The notes beneath the pieces are model-generated. The model saw only the letters and a program-made list of their open reading frames with translations. It made no database searches and had not been told where the DNA came from. The translations under genes and the position numbers were made by a program. A stretch of DNA of 33,953 bases from contig NZ_JPST01000038.1 of NCBI RefSeq assembly GCF_000763315.1, positions 1 through 33,953 on the forward strand. Reading direction: 5' to 3'. Shown in pieces: positions 1-7,985 of the stretch (position 1 is the first letter of the stretch; each line of letters starts with the position of its first letter). The DNA is from Thermoactinomyces daqus. GTDB taxonomy: Bacteria > Bacillota > Bacilli > Thermoactinomycetales > Thermoactinomycetaceae.

Positions 1-20
1 GGGGTTTGTCATCAATCTCA

Positions 21-52
21 GCGAATGGATTGGTCTCCATTCGCTTTTTTTC
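21..52 (+). terminator. Rho-independent terminator
   Basis: A perfect 9-bp stem (21-29 with 36-44, arms GCGAATGGA/TCCATTCGC) has a 6-nt loop and is followed by eight T on the plus strand. No plus-strand gene precedes it in the window, so it probably ends a gene lying to the left. There is no T run in the minus direction. Confidence 0.85.
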
Positions 53-129
53 TAGTCAGGCGGCAATGTCATCCCGGACTTCCCCACGCTCCTCATCTGC
101 CGGGAGACGCCACTCCAACCCCGTTGTAC

Positions 130-1068
130 TTAACTTTCCTCCCCGGGTTGCGCTGGCAAATCATGGTCATTTTCCGGAATAATCGACACGTTTCCCAGCC
201 GTTCCATTACCCTGATCAAACTTTGAGTGCCGTCTTCGCCTCCCCCGTAAGCCTGAACGGAGCGGAGCAACTGTTGAACCAGGGCTGTTCCGGCCAGGGG
301 GAGATCCAACCGTTCCGCTTCCTGCAGGACGATGCGCAAATCCTTTTGCTGAAAGCGGACGGAAAATCCGGGAGCCAGATCTCCTTTGATCACCCTGGGG
401 GCATAGTTAGCCAGTGCCCACGACCCTCCTGCCCCCTGTGTGGTCACCTGGATCATTTTTTCCAGATCAACGCCGCTCTTTCGGGCAAAGGCCAGTGCTT
501 CAACGACCCCGAGCAAATTCAAGCCGCACAAAATCTGATTGCACGCTTTGACCGTTTGCCCTGCTCCCACCGGGCCACAGTGGGTAACCGATTTTCCCAT
601 CGCTTTAAACAAAGGCATCGCCTTCTCAACCACGGCCGGGTCACCCCCCACCATGATGGAGAGCGTTCCGTTTCGCGCACCCACGTCCCCTCCGCTCACG
701 GGGGAATCGATCATTTCGACTCCCTTTGCCTTCGCTTTTCCCGCCAGCACCCGGGTTGCATCCGGTGAGATTGTGCTCATATCGATCAGGATTGTTCCGG
801 GTTTCGCGCCCTGCAGCACTCCTTTTTCCCCGGCAATCACTTCCTCTACATCAGGCGTGTCCCCGACGATGGTGATGACCGCATCGCTTGTCCGGGCCAA
901 ATCTTCGGGGGAAGAGGCCAGCTTGGCTCCCCATTTTGCCGCTTCTTGCATCTTGCTGGCGGTCCGATTCCAGACCGTTACTTCAAACCCGGCCCTGTAA
1001 AGATTGTAAGCCATGGAACGCCCCATGATCCCAAGGCCGATAAAACCGACTTTTCGCAGGTCTTGCAT
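130..1068 (-). CDS. NAD(P)-dependent beta-hydroxyacid dehydrogenase (3-hydroxyisobutyrate / tartronate semialdehyde reductase family)
   Basis: The 312-aa protein belongs to the beta-hydroxyacid dehydrogenase family, cytosolic oxidoreductases that interconvert a 3-hydroxyacid and its aldehyde. Visible marks are the Rossmann motif GLGIMG (residues 11-16), the substrate-binding segment DSPVSGG (121-127) and the catalytic lysine in GAGQTVKACNQ (K174). The size fits the family (about 290-310 aa). A GGGGGA ribosome-binding site precedes the ATG. The gene starts 15 bp after the stop of the SprT-like gene, so the two are probably co-transcribed. The exact substrate (3-hydroxyisobutyrate, tartronate semialdehyde or succinic semialdehyde) cannot be read from sequence alone. 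Confidence 0.9.
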   Translation of the reverse strand: MQDLRKVGFIGLGIMGRSMAYNLYRAGFEVTVWNRTASKMQEAAKWGAKLASSPEDLARTSDAVITIVGDTPDVEEVIAGEKGVLQGAKPGTILIDMSTISPDATRVLAGKAKAKGVEMIDSPVSGGDVGARNGTLSIMVGGDPAVVEKAMPLFKAMGKSVTHCGPVGAGQTVKACNQILCGLNLLGVVEALAFARKSGVDLEKMIQVTTQGAGGSWALANYAPRVIKGDLAPGFSVRFQQKDLRIVLQEAERLDLPLAGTALVQQLLRSVQAYGGGEDGTQSLIRVMERLGNVSIIPENDHDLPAQPGEES

Positions 1069-1083
1069 TGGATCTCCCCCTTT

Positions 1084-1554
1084 TTAATCTGAATTGGACT
1101 GGCGCAATTTCAGCGGACCGCGGCATACACCGCACCGGTATTTCCGCAGGTCGACTCTGCGCTGCCGGTAATATACCTGGCGGCACTCAACACAAATCAG
1201 GACATATTTCGGCTTCCTGCTTTGTAACGACTGCAGCGCCGGGGCATGGCGCAAGCCCCCGACCCGCTGCAACCAGTATCGGAAATCGGCATCGCGATGC
1301 TGGTATCCTTTTCCCTGCAAATGAAGATGATAATGGCACAATTCGTGCAAAATCATCTTTTGAAAAATCTCTTCCCCGTGCTCCTCCAGATAACGGGGAT
1401 TCATTTCAATCGCATGGCTGCCGAGGCAATAGCGGCCACCGGTGGTTCTCAAGCGCGGATTGAACCGGGCCAGATGGCGAAAAGGGAGGCCAAAATGCTG
1501 AAGCGACAGGGTTTCCACCCGCTTTTGCAGTTCCTGATCCGTCCATTTTGCCAT
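1084..1554 (-). CDS. SprT-family zinc metalloprotease-like protein
   Basis: This 156-aa protein has the SprT layout. The zinc-protease motif HELCH lies at residues 70-74, followed by further histidines. A C-terminal zinc ribbon is formed by two CxxC pairs (CVEC and CGVC). The eukaryotic relative Spartan cleaves DNA-protein crosslinks; the role of the short bacterial SprT-like proteins is less clear. B. subtilis has a homologue of this type in the tex/sigB neighbourhood, which matches the order here. The ATG has an AAAGGATGGG ribosome-binding site. The gene is divergent from cmpA and is followed by the dehydrogenase gene. Confidence 0.85.
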   Translation of the reverse strand: MAKWTDQELQKRVETLSLQHFGLPFRHLARFNPRLRTTGGRYCLGSHAIEMNPRYLEEHGEEIFQKMILHELCHYHLHLQGKGYQHRDADFRYWLQRVGGLRHAPALQSLQSRKPKYVLICVECRQVYYRQRRVDLRKYRCGVCRGPLKLRQSNSD

Positions 1555-1640
1555 CCTGTTCCCATCCTTTCAAAATCGGCTCACCGATCCTCTTTTCCAT
1601 CATAAAATATTCCGAAAAGCCATAAAAGGGAGGACGAACC

Positions 1641-1790
1641 ATGCCCCAGTGGCTCTATCGGCAACTTCGGCGCGCTTTTCTGGAAAAAGACCGCCGCCAG
1701 ATCCGCCTGTTAAATCAGTGCTGGTTCCAATATCAAACAAGGGTATGCCAAATTACCTGTGCACGCGAAGTGCCCTCAAGCAGCGAGTAA
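1641..1790 (+). CDS. cmpA: Cortex morphogenetic protein CmpA
   Basis: This is a 49-codon gene on the plus strand, the only one in its neighbourhood. Its start, MPQWLYRQLRRAFLEKD, followed by a segment QIRLLNQCWF, closely matches CmpA of B. subtilis (37 aa) as I remember it. CmpA is a small protein that takes part in the checkpoint linking spore-coat and cortex assembly, acting with the ClpXP protease on SpoIVA. The ribosome-binding site GGGAGG lies 7 nt before the ATG. The copy here is about 12 residues longer at the C terminus. It supports an endospore-forming host and fills the gap between the SprT-like gene and tex. No clear sigma-E type promoter could be assigned. Confidence 0.88.
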   Translation: MPQWLYRQLRRAFLEKDRRQIRLLNQCWFQYQTRVCQITCAREVPSSSE

Positions 1791-1857
1791 AGCCTCCTTA
1801 CGCACGAAACGCGGGAGTGCCGGCTTCTGCTGCCTGACGGGCACTTGCGCTAATATC

Positions 1858-4011
1858 TCACGACTCTTCCCGTTTAACCGGAATCATGCTCAAACCGACC
1901 CGCTCCCGTTCCACATCGACATTGATCACCCAAACATCGACAATATCACCGACCGTGACGATATCCATCGGATTGCGCACGAATTTTTCACTCATTTTTG
2001 AGATATGGACAAGCCCGTCATGCTTGAGTCCGATGTCGACAAAGGCGCCAAAATCAACCACATTGCGAACCGTTCCCTGCAAATGCATTCCCTCATGCAG
2101 ATCTTCCAGCTTCAACACGTCCGAACGCAAAAGCGGTTTTGGCAGCTCATCCCGCGGATCGCGGCCGGGCCGGAGCAAAGCCTCAATGATATCTCTCAGC
2201 GTCGGGATGCCGCAATCGAGTTCTGCCGCGATTTTTTCCACATCAACCCGTTTTAATTTTTCCTTGCACTCATCACTGCCGATTTGCTCTTTCGTGATTT
2301 CAAGCCGTTGCAGCAGTTGGTCAGCCACCCGGTACGATTCGGGATGGATCGGTGTCTGATCAAGCGGATTGACTCCGTCGTGAATGCGCAAAAAGCCGAT
2401 GCACTGTTCATAGGTCTTCGCCCCGAGGCGCGGAACTTCCTTTAGCTCCTCCCTGCTTTGAAAACGCCCCACCTCGTCCCGCCGCTTCACAATGTTTTTG
2501 GCGACCGAGGCACTGATGCCCGAAACATAGCCAAGCAGCGCAGGAGAGGCAGTATTCACGTCAACCCCCACATAGTTCACCGCAGACTCCACTACTGTCG
2601 TCAAACTTTCACTCAAACGCTTTTGCGAAACATCGTGTTGATACTGGCCGACCCCCACCGACTTCGGATCGATTTTGACGAGCTCCGCCAGCGGGTCCTG
2701 CAAGCGCCGGGCAATGGAAACAGCGCTGCGGCGGGCGGCGTCCAGATCAGGAAACTCTTCTTTGGCCAGTTTGGAAGCAGAGTAAACACTCGCTCCCGCT
2801 TCATTCACAATGATGTAATAGACGGAGCGCTTTGCTTCCTTGATCACGCTGGCGATAAACGCTTCCGTCTCCCGGGAGGCCGTTCCGTTTCCGATGGCGA
2901 TAATCTCAATCGGATACTTGTCCAAAAGCGCCAATACCGTGCGTTTGGCTTCTTCGACTTTTTCCTGGGGCGGAGTGGGATAAATCACGCCGACTTCCAG
3001 CATTTTTCCGGTATCCGCCACCACGGCCCACTTGCATCCGGTTCGATAGGCAGGATCGACTCCTAACACCATCTTTCCTCTTACCGGCGGCTGCAACAGC
3101 AGGTGACGCAAATTTTCGGAAAAGATGCGGATCGCCTGTTCCTCCGCCTGCTCCGTCATTTGCGCGCGAACTTCTATTTCGATGGAAGGTGCGATCAACC
3201 GTTTGTAGCTGTCCTGTGCCACCGCTTGCAAAAAATCATGGGCCGGAATCGGAAACCAGCGCAGCAGACGGCGATGAATCTCCTCCTCATCCACCGTGAT
3301 TTTCACTTTCAGAATCTCTTCGCGTTCCCCGCGATTAACGGCGAGAATGCGGTGGGAAGGCATTTTATGTACGGGTTCACTAAATTCATAATACATTTCA
3401 TAGACGGAACGAACTTCCGGATCTTTTGCCTTGGAAACAAGCATTCCGGTTTTCCAGGTAAATTCGCGCACCCATTTGCGAATTTCCGCGTCTTCGGACA
3501 GCTCCTCGGCCAGAATGTCCATTGCCCCTTGCAAGGCCTCTTCGCGTGAGTTCACTTCATTTTCTTCACTCACAAACTCATCGGCGCTTTGCTCGATCTC
3601 ATCCTGGTCCTCCACTTGGAGCATGATGCGCGCCAACGGTTCCAATCCCTTTTCCCGTGCGATGGAAGCCCGGGTTTTCCGCTTCGGCCGGTAGGGGAGA
3701 TAGAGATCTTCCACCTCTTGCAGCTTGACGGCCTCCATGATCTTCTGTCTCAGTTCATCCGTCAGTTTGCCCTGCTCATCGATCAGACGGATCACTTCTT
3801 CTTTCCGCTGATTGAGCTGGGTGGCATATTGGTATCGCTCTTCAATCGACCGCAATTGTTCCTCATCTAGTTCACCGGTTCTTTCTTTGCGATACCGGGC
3901 GATAAACGGAATGGTATTTCCTTCTTCCATGAGTTCAATGGCTGCTTTCACTTGGCGCGTTTCGATGCCGAGTGCGCCGGCGATTATCTCCATCATCTTC
4001 AGTTGGTCCAT
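1858..4011 (-). CDS. tex: Tex family RNA-binding transcription accessory protein
   Basis: The 717-aa product is a full-length Tex protein, equivalent to B. subtilis YdcI. The order is an N-terminal Tex helical domain, a YqgF/RNase H-like domain (starting near MVLGVDPAYRTGCKWAVV), helix-hairpin-helix segments (VSGISASVAKNIVKRRDEVG and after) and a C-terminal S1 RNA-binding domain (LHEGMHLQGTVRNVVDFGAF onward). Tex proteins bind nucleic acids and affect transcription and RNA handling; the exact role in Bacillales is not settled. The ATG has an AGGAGGAAG ribosome-binding site. The gene follows sigB on the same strand after a terminator and a gap of about 280 bp, so it is probably transcribed separately. 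Confidence 0.95.
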   Translation of the reverse strand: MDQLKMMEIIAGALGIETRQVKAAIELMEEGNTIPFIARYRKERTGELDEEQLRSIEERYQYATQLNQRKEEVIRLIDEQGKLTDELRQKIMEAVKLQEVEDLYLPYRPKRKTRASIAREKGLEPLARIMLQVEDQDEIEQSADEFVSEENEVNSREEALQGAMDILAEELSEDAEIRKWVREFTWKTGMLVSKAKDPEVRSVYEMYYEFSEPVHKMPSHRILAVNRGEREEILKVKITVDEEEIHRRLLRWFPIPAHDFLQAVAQDSYKRLIAPSIEIEVRAQMTEQAEEQAIRIFSENLRHLLLQPPVRGKMVLGVDPAYRTGCKWAVVADTGKMLEVGVIYPTPPQEKVEEAKRTVLALLDKYPIEIIAIGNGTASRETEAFIASVIKEAKRSVYYIIVNEAGASVYSASKLAKEEFPDLDAARRSAVSIARRLQDPLAELVKIDPKSVGVGQYQHDVSQKRLSESLTTVVESAVNYVGVDVNTASPALLGYVSGISASVAKNIVKRRDEVGRFQSREELKEVPRLGAKTYEQCIGFLRIHDGVNPLDQTPIHPESYRVADQLLQRLEITKEQIGSDECKEKLKRVDVEKIAAELDCGIPTLRDIIEALLRPGRDPRDELPKPLLRSDVLKLEDLHEGMHLQGTVRNVVDFGAFVDIGLKHDGLVHISKMSEKFVRNPMDIVTVGDIVDVWVINVDVERERVGLSMIPVKREES

Positions 4012-4240
4012 TTTCTTCCTCCTGCTTCTTTCACAAAAAGAAAATCACAGCCAGCCAAAGCATGTTGACGTATGGAATCGTACGGATCAAACCCGTTTTC
4101 AAAAATCCCATCCAAAATCAATCATTTGTTCATCAACATACCTGAAGCTAACCTCTATTTTAGCGAACTGACACCGGCAATGCATAAATTTTTGGCCGAA
4201 AAGCGAGGCGAACTGATGGCAATTCACTTAAAGAAATGGT

Positions 4241-4282
4241 AAAAACAAAAAAAGAGCCCACCTTCTTTTCATCGGTCAGCTC
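4241..4282 (-). terminator. Terminator of the sigma-B operon
   Basis: Just after the sigB stop codon the minus strand can form a hairpin (4274-4282 with 4254-4262, four outer and three inner pairs around a small internal loop), followed by a run of seven T. It separates sigB from tex. The remaining bases up to the tex start hold no gene and no convincing promoter that I could assign. Confidence 0.7.
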
Positions 4283-4290
4283 CGTTACAC

Positions 4291-5076
4291 CTATATGACT
4301 TCTGACGGTTCCATGCGAATTGCTTGCCGCAGTTTTTGCAAGGCTCTGCGTTGCAAGCGGGAGACGTGCATTTGCGAAATCCCCAGTTTGTCCCCGGCCT
4401 GCTTTTGGCTTAAGTTCTCAAAAAACGTCAATTTTAAAATTTCCTGCTCCCGCTCCGTTAACACGGAAAACACTTTTTCCAGGAGGAGCTTGCGGTCGAT
4501 CTGATCAAAGCCGGCATCATTCGTTCCCACCAGGTCCAGCAGGGTAACCTGGCTGCCATCACTGCCTGCTTCGATCGGACTGTCAACCGAAACAGCATGA
4601 TAGCTCCGTCCCATTTCCATCGTTTCCAAAACTTCCTCTTCCGTAACTCCCAGATATTCTGCAATTTCCTCCACTTTCGGTGAACGCTGCAATTTCGTCG
4701 TCAGCTCTTCCACTGCCGTTTTGATGCGAGGGCCCAATTCCTTGATTCTTCGCGGCACATGCACACTCCAAGTTTTATCGCGAATATGGCGCTTGATCTC
4801 ACCGATGATCGTCGGCACGGCAAAACTCTCAAAACTGCGGCCGAGCGAGAGATCAAAACGCTTGAGCGATGCAATTAAGCCGATCATCCCAACCTGAACC
4901 AGATCCTCGTAGGGCTCCGAACCATGAGCAAATTTAAAAGCCAGTGTTTCCACGAGCTCCCTGAAATGGTCGATCAGCTGGTCTTGTGCCTGCGAATCCT
5001 CATCCTGTTGATATTTTTTGATTAACGCTTGCACCTGTTCATCGGTTAGGGTGGAAGGATGTGGACGACTCGACAT
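4291..5076 (-). CDS. sigB: RNA polymerase sigma factor SigB
   Basis: This 261-aa sigma-70 family protein belongs to the SigB/SigF/SigG group. Region 2 contains the segment PYEDLVQVGMIGLI. The segment WSVHVPRRIKELGPRI in region 3 is typical of SigB. Region 4 ends in the helix-turn-helix LSQKQAGDKLGISQMHVSRL. It directs transcription of the general stress regulon and is held inactive by RsbW. The start overlaps the rsbW end by 38 bp, which points to translational coupling. It is the last gene of the rsbU-rsbV-rsbW-sigB run. The context with RsbV/RsbW alone would also allow SigF, but the adjacent RsbU and alr/ndo neighbourhood favour SigB. Confidence 0.95.
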   Translation of the reverse strand: MSSRPHPSTLTDEQVQALIKKYQQDEDSQAQDQLIDHFRELVETLAFKFAHGSEPYEDLVQVGMIGLIASLKRFDLSLGRSFESFAVPTIIGEIKRHIRDKTWSVHVPRRIKELGPRIKTAVEELTTKLQRSPKVEEIAEYLGVTEEEVLETMEMGRSYHAVSVDSPIEAGSDGSQVTLLDLVGTNDAGFDQIDRKLLLEKVFSVLTEREQEILKLTFFENLSQKQAGDKLGISQMHVSRLQRRALQKLRQAIRMEPSEVI

Positions 5077-5527
5077 GAGATTCCACCACGTCCTTTCGGA
5101 TAAACTTGGTCATCGTTACGATTACTCCATTATCTCCCTTGATTTCAACTTCATCCATCAGCGTTTTCATGAGATATAAACCCAAACCGCGCTCCCGCAG
5201 CGAATTCATCGAACGCTCCATCCGGATCGGGCCGGTTCTTTTCTCAACTTCTTGCACGTCAAAACTGGTCCCCCGGTCAATCACTTCGATTTTGAGCCGG
5301 TTGGAAAAGATGTTGCAACTTACTTCTATCTCGCCTTCGCCGCCGCAATAAGCATGATCCACCGCATTGGTGCAGGCTTCCGATACGGCCAGCTTCAAAT
5401 CTTCTATGTCATCGTATGAGAAACCCATGCGATTGGCAATTCCGGAGACCGCTAACCGGGCGATTCCAACGTAATCTGGCTTAGCGGGAATGGTCAAGTA
5501 TACCAAATCTAAGGGTTTTTCACTCAT
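5039..5527 (-). CDS. rsbW: Anti-sigma-B factor, serine kinase RsbW
   Basis: This 162-aa GHKL-type kinase has an N box with EACTNAVDHAY, a G1 box around DRGTSFD and a G2 box RGLGLYL. RsbW binds SigB and keeps it off core polymerase. It also phosphorylates RsbV on serine, which stops RsbV from competing for it. The start codon overlaps the rsbV stop (ATGA) and has a good AGGAGG site. The 3' end overlaps sigB. Length and motif order are normal for RsbW. Confidence 0.95.
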   Translation of the reverse strand: MSEKPLDLVYLTIPAKPDYVGIARLAVSGIANRMGFSYDDIEDLKLAVSEACTNAVDHAYCGGEGEIEVSCNIFSNRLKIEVIDRGTSFDVQEVEKRTGPIRMERSMNSLRERGLGLYLMKTLMDEVEIKGDNGVIVTMTKFIRKDVVESHVESSTSFHPNR

Positions 5528-5856
5528 AGTTGGCCTCCTCCTGCCTGATCTTCAATATCCATAATCTGATTTAAGTTCGTAATCTTGAAAAGCCGGTTCA
5601 ATCGGGCGTTCATTCCCGTTAAAACGAGTTTTCCAGATGTTGCCCGTTGTGCTTTGTAGGCACCGATGAGCACACCCAATCCCGTGCTGTCGATGTAAGT
5701 CACTTTGGAGAGGTTTACTGTAATCTGGCTTCCTCCCTGACACAAAGGCAGCAATTTCTCACGCAGCTGCGGGGCGGTATAGACGTCCACTTCGCCCTCC
5801 ACCGAGATCGCGATGCGGTTCTCCTTTTCTATTTTTTCATGAATTACAAGATTCAT
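5524..5856 (-). CDS. rsbV: Anti-anti-sigma factor RsbV
   Basis: This 110-aa STAS-domain protein carries the phosphorylation segment YIDSTGLGVLIG, in which the serine near residue 57 is the RsbW target. Dephosphorylated RsbV binds RsbW and frees SigB. A GAGGAGGT site lies upstream of the ATG. The gene begins 40 bp after rsbU. I looked for a sigma-B promoter (GTTTAA, spacer, GGGTAT) in front of it, as exists in B. subtilis, and found no good match, so the four genes may depend on the upstream promoter. Confidence 0.94.
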   Translation of the reverse strand: MNLVIHEKIEKENRIAISVEGEVDVYTAPQLREKLLPLCQGGSQITVNLSKVTYIDSTGLGVLIGAYKAQRATSGKLVLTGMNARLNRLFKITNLNQIMDIEDQAGGGQL

Positions 5857-5896
5857 ACGTTTTTAACCTCCTCAAAAAAGCGAAGACGGCTGCTGT

Positions 5897-6901
5897 CTAT
5901 CCAATCCGTTTTAAAATCAATATCGTTTGATCATCCCGTATCTTGTAGTTCGTCATTTCATAGAGTTTTTGGTGGATTGCTTCCACTGCCTCCTGAGCCG
6001 GCATATGAATATATCCCTGAATCAATTGCTTAAGAGTTTCCCGTTCTATAAATTCACCATTCACTCTGCATTCCGTTACGCCATCCGAAAACAACACAAT
6101 TGCATCATGAGGTTGGAGTGAAATCGTATCCTCCGGGTATTCGGCATCTCTGGACACCCCGAGCACAAGTCCTCGCGTCTTCAAGTCGAGAAAATCTTGT
6201 TCAGCCGCTCTGTAAAAGAGTCCCGGCTCGTGTCCGGCTGTGGCATAGCGAAATTGGTGATTTCTCGAATCATATACCCCGTAGACCATGGTGATAAACA
6301 TACTGGGGTCGACATTGCGCTCCACCACGATATTGAGATCCTTTAATACCTCTGCCGGCGAAAGCGGCTGGGTTCCCAGCCGGTCCATCGCGTATTTGAT
6401 CATCGACATGCACAGGGCAGCGGGAATTCCTTTCCCGATGATGTCGGAAATGGCGATTCCAATGGAACCCACCCCGTGATCGACAAAGTTGTAATAATCC
6501 CCGCTCATCTGATTGGCGGCCACACTGATCACACCGATATCGACTCCTTCCAGGGAAGGGGTTTTGGAGGGAAGGAGCGTTTGCTGCATGCCGACAGCCA
6601 CTTCGATCTCATTTTCAAGCTCCCGCTGGCGATTCATCAATTTCTCCCGTTCCCGGTAAGCAATCCCATAACCGATCATCATTTCGAGCAACAGATCAAA
6701 AGATGCTTTCACTTCGGCAGGCAAGTCGGGGAACAGCGATTTCATCGTCCGCACGTGGGCATTTACCACCTCGTCAGGGGGAATCCGCTTTTCCATAAAC
6801 CATTTGGAAAGTTGTTGCGCATTGTACAAATGATCTTCCTTGCTCGTTTTCACATAGGAAGCGAGCAGCTTTTCATACAATTTTTTCAAATGAATATCCA
6901 T
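5897..6901 (-). CDS. rsbU: PP2C-type phosphatase RsbU (sigma-B activator)
   Basis: The 334-aa product has the two-part RsbU layout. Residues 1 to about 110 form the helical RsbU N-terminal domain, which in B. subtilis is the docking site for RsbT. This is followed by a PP2C/SpoIIE phosphatase domain with MSGDYYNF, SDIIGKGIPAALCMSMIKYAMD, ATAGHEPG and LFSDGVTE. It removes the phosphate from RsbV and so switches on SigB. The frame extends 9 codons further to a TTG, but the ATG at 6901 has an AAGGGG site at good spacing and is preferred. No rsbR, rsbS or rsbT lies upstream here, so the activating input is unclear. Confidence 0.93.
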   Translation of the reverse strand: MDIHLKKLYEKLLASYVKTSKEDHLYNAQQLSKWFMEKRIPPDEVVNAHVRTMKSLFPDLPAEVKASFDLLLEMMIGYGIAYREREKLMNRQRELENEIEVAVGMQQTLLPSKTPSLEGVDIGVISVAANQMSGDYYNFVDHGVGSIGIAISDIIGKGIPAALCMSMIKYAMDRLGTQPLSPAEVLKDLNIVVERNVDPSMFITMVYGVYDSRNHQFRYATAGHEPGLFYRAAEQDFLDLKTRGLVLGVSRDAEYPEDTISLQPHDAIVLFSDGVTECRVNGEFIERETLKQLIQGYIHMPAQEAVEAIHQKLYEMTNYKIRDDQTILILKRIG

Positions 6902-6978
6902 AGAAAGGTCCCCTTGATCAGCCGTCAATTAGAAAAACCTCCAAGTTGATTTCCTTTGAGACCAGACGGGCATGTAAA

Positions 6979-7006
6979 AAGATAAAATCAGAAAATCTAT
7001 TTGCAA
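6979..7006 (-). promoter_or_regulatory. Possible promoter of the rsbU-sigB operon
   Basis: In the 225-bp gap between ndoA and rsbU the minus strand shows TTGCAA and TATCTT separated by 16 bp, a weak sigma-A type match. It would start a transcript about 70 nt upstream of rsbU, after the ndoA terminator. The assignment is tentative. Confidence 0.3.
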
Positions 7007-7096
7007 ATTTTCGCAGCTTGTCTTTCTCTCTCATATGAACTGATTTTGAAACTAAAATATCATAGATTGCCGCAGAAATGAATAACACACCAACAC

Positions 7097-7126
7097 AAAA
7101 AAGAGAATGGAAAAAAATCCATTCTC
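7097..7126 (-). terminator. Terminator of the ndoA toxin gene
   Basis: A perfect 9-bp stem (7118-7126 with 7103-7111; GAGAATGGA/TCCATTCTC) with a 6-nt T loop is followed by six T in the minus direction. It begins directly after the ndoA stop codon. It separates the toxin-antitoxin pair from the sigma-B module. Confidence 0.88.
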
Positions 7127-7477
7127 CTAAAAATCGATCATGCCCAAGCTGATCATCAGGGCCTCATTTACACGACTCATCATCTCGTCGTCCAAATGAG
7201 TGATTTTATCCGTCAATCGCTGTTTGTCAATTGTACGAATTTGCTCCAGCAAAATAACAGAATCACGGTCAAACCCATAAGCTTTGGCATCGATTTCCAC
7301 ATGTGTAGGCAACTTAGCCTTTTGGATTTGGGCTGTAATCGCGGCGACGATCACGGTGGGGCTAAACCGATTGCCAATATCATTTTGAATTACCAAAACA
7401 GGCCGAACCCCACCTTGTTCGGATCCGACCACAGGGGAGAGATCTGCGAAATAGACATCGCCACGTTTAACAATCAA
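7127..7477 (-). CDS. ndoA: Endoribonuclease toxin NdoA (EndoA, MazF family)
   Basis: This 116-aa protein closely resembles B. subtilis EndoA along its whole length. It has the N-terminal [20 protein letters not shown] segment, the [11 protein letters not shown] strand and the C-terminal [17 protein letters not shown] helix. MazF-type toxins cut single-stranded RNA at short recognition sites; EndoA of B. subtilis cuts at UACAU. It is paired with the antitoxin gene 5 bp upstream. A terminator follows immediately. The position between alr and the sigma-B genes is conserved in Bacillales. Confidence 0.96.
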   Translation of the reverse strand: MIVKRGDVYFADLSPVVGSEQGGVRPVLVIQNDIGNRFSPTVIVAAITAQIQKAKLPTHVEIDAKAYGFDRDSVILLEQIRTIDKQRLTDKITHLDDEMMSRVNEALMISLGMIDF

Positions 7478-7482
7478 ATCGG

Positions 7483-7755
7483 TTACACCCCGCTAACCAA
7501 TCGATCCAAAGTATCTTCAGCCTCTTCCTCCGCTACAAATGCCTCAGAAGCAATGTTGAGATTGATGCGAGCCATTTCCATATAGCCTCTTTGCATCATT
7601 TCGCGGATGAGACGTTTTTTCCGCTCCTGGAGATACATTTTCATCGCCTGGCGAATAAACTCGCTGCGATTTGAGTTATCTCGCGCAACCATACCATCCA
7701 CTTCTTGAAGCAAATTTGTTGGCAGGCTGATCATGATTCTTTTTGTACCGGACAA
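7483..7755 (-). CDS. ndoAI: Antitoxin NdoAI (EndoAI, ribbon-helix-helix, MazE role)
   Basis: The protein combines a ribbon-helix-helix DNA-binding start ([17 protein letters not shown]) with the toxin-binding tail [18 protein letters not shown], which is nearly the same in B. subtilis EndoAI. I place the start at a TTG (7755), giving 90 aa, close to the 93 aa of EndoAI. It has a GGGGGTG site 6 nt upstream, whereas the in-frame ATG at 7734 has none. The frame stays open further upstream, but those residues do not look like the family. It neutralises NdoA and probably represses its own operon. Confidence 0.9.
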   Translation of the reverse strand: MSGTKRIMISLPTNLLQEVDGMVARDNSNRSEFIRQAMKMYLQERKKRLIREMMQRGYMEMARINLNIASEAFVAEEEAEDTLDRLVSGV

Positions 7756-7985
7756 ATGAAGCACCCCCAACCAATCATCACCGTTAACATTTCCCCTATC
7801 GATACTACCATTATGCCGAAGATGTTGCAAAAATATACTTACTTACAAGCAATAAAAGTAAGATGGAAAACAGACATAGTTAAATTTATTCGTCCGGAAG
7901 GCTAAAATTCCTTCTCAACCAATTGTAATACTAAAAAAGTTGCCGAATGTCCAGTCTGCCAGCTAATTTTCAGCAAATCGACAAC

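Noticed and set aside
1762-1850. Inverted repeat AAGTGCCC/GGGCACTT as a terminator between cmpA and tex
   Set aside because: The loop is over 60 nt and no T run follows on either strand.
5857-5960. Internal sigma-B promoter before rsbV, as in B. subtilis
   Set aside because: No GTTTAA/GGGTAT pair with suitable spacing was found on the minus strand.
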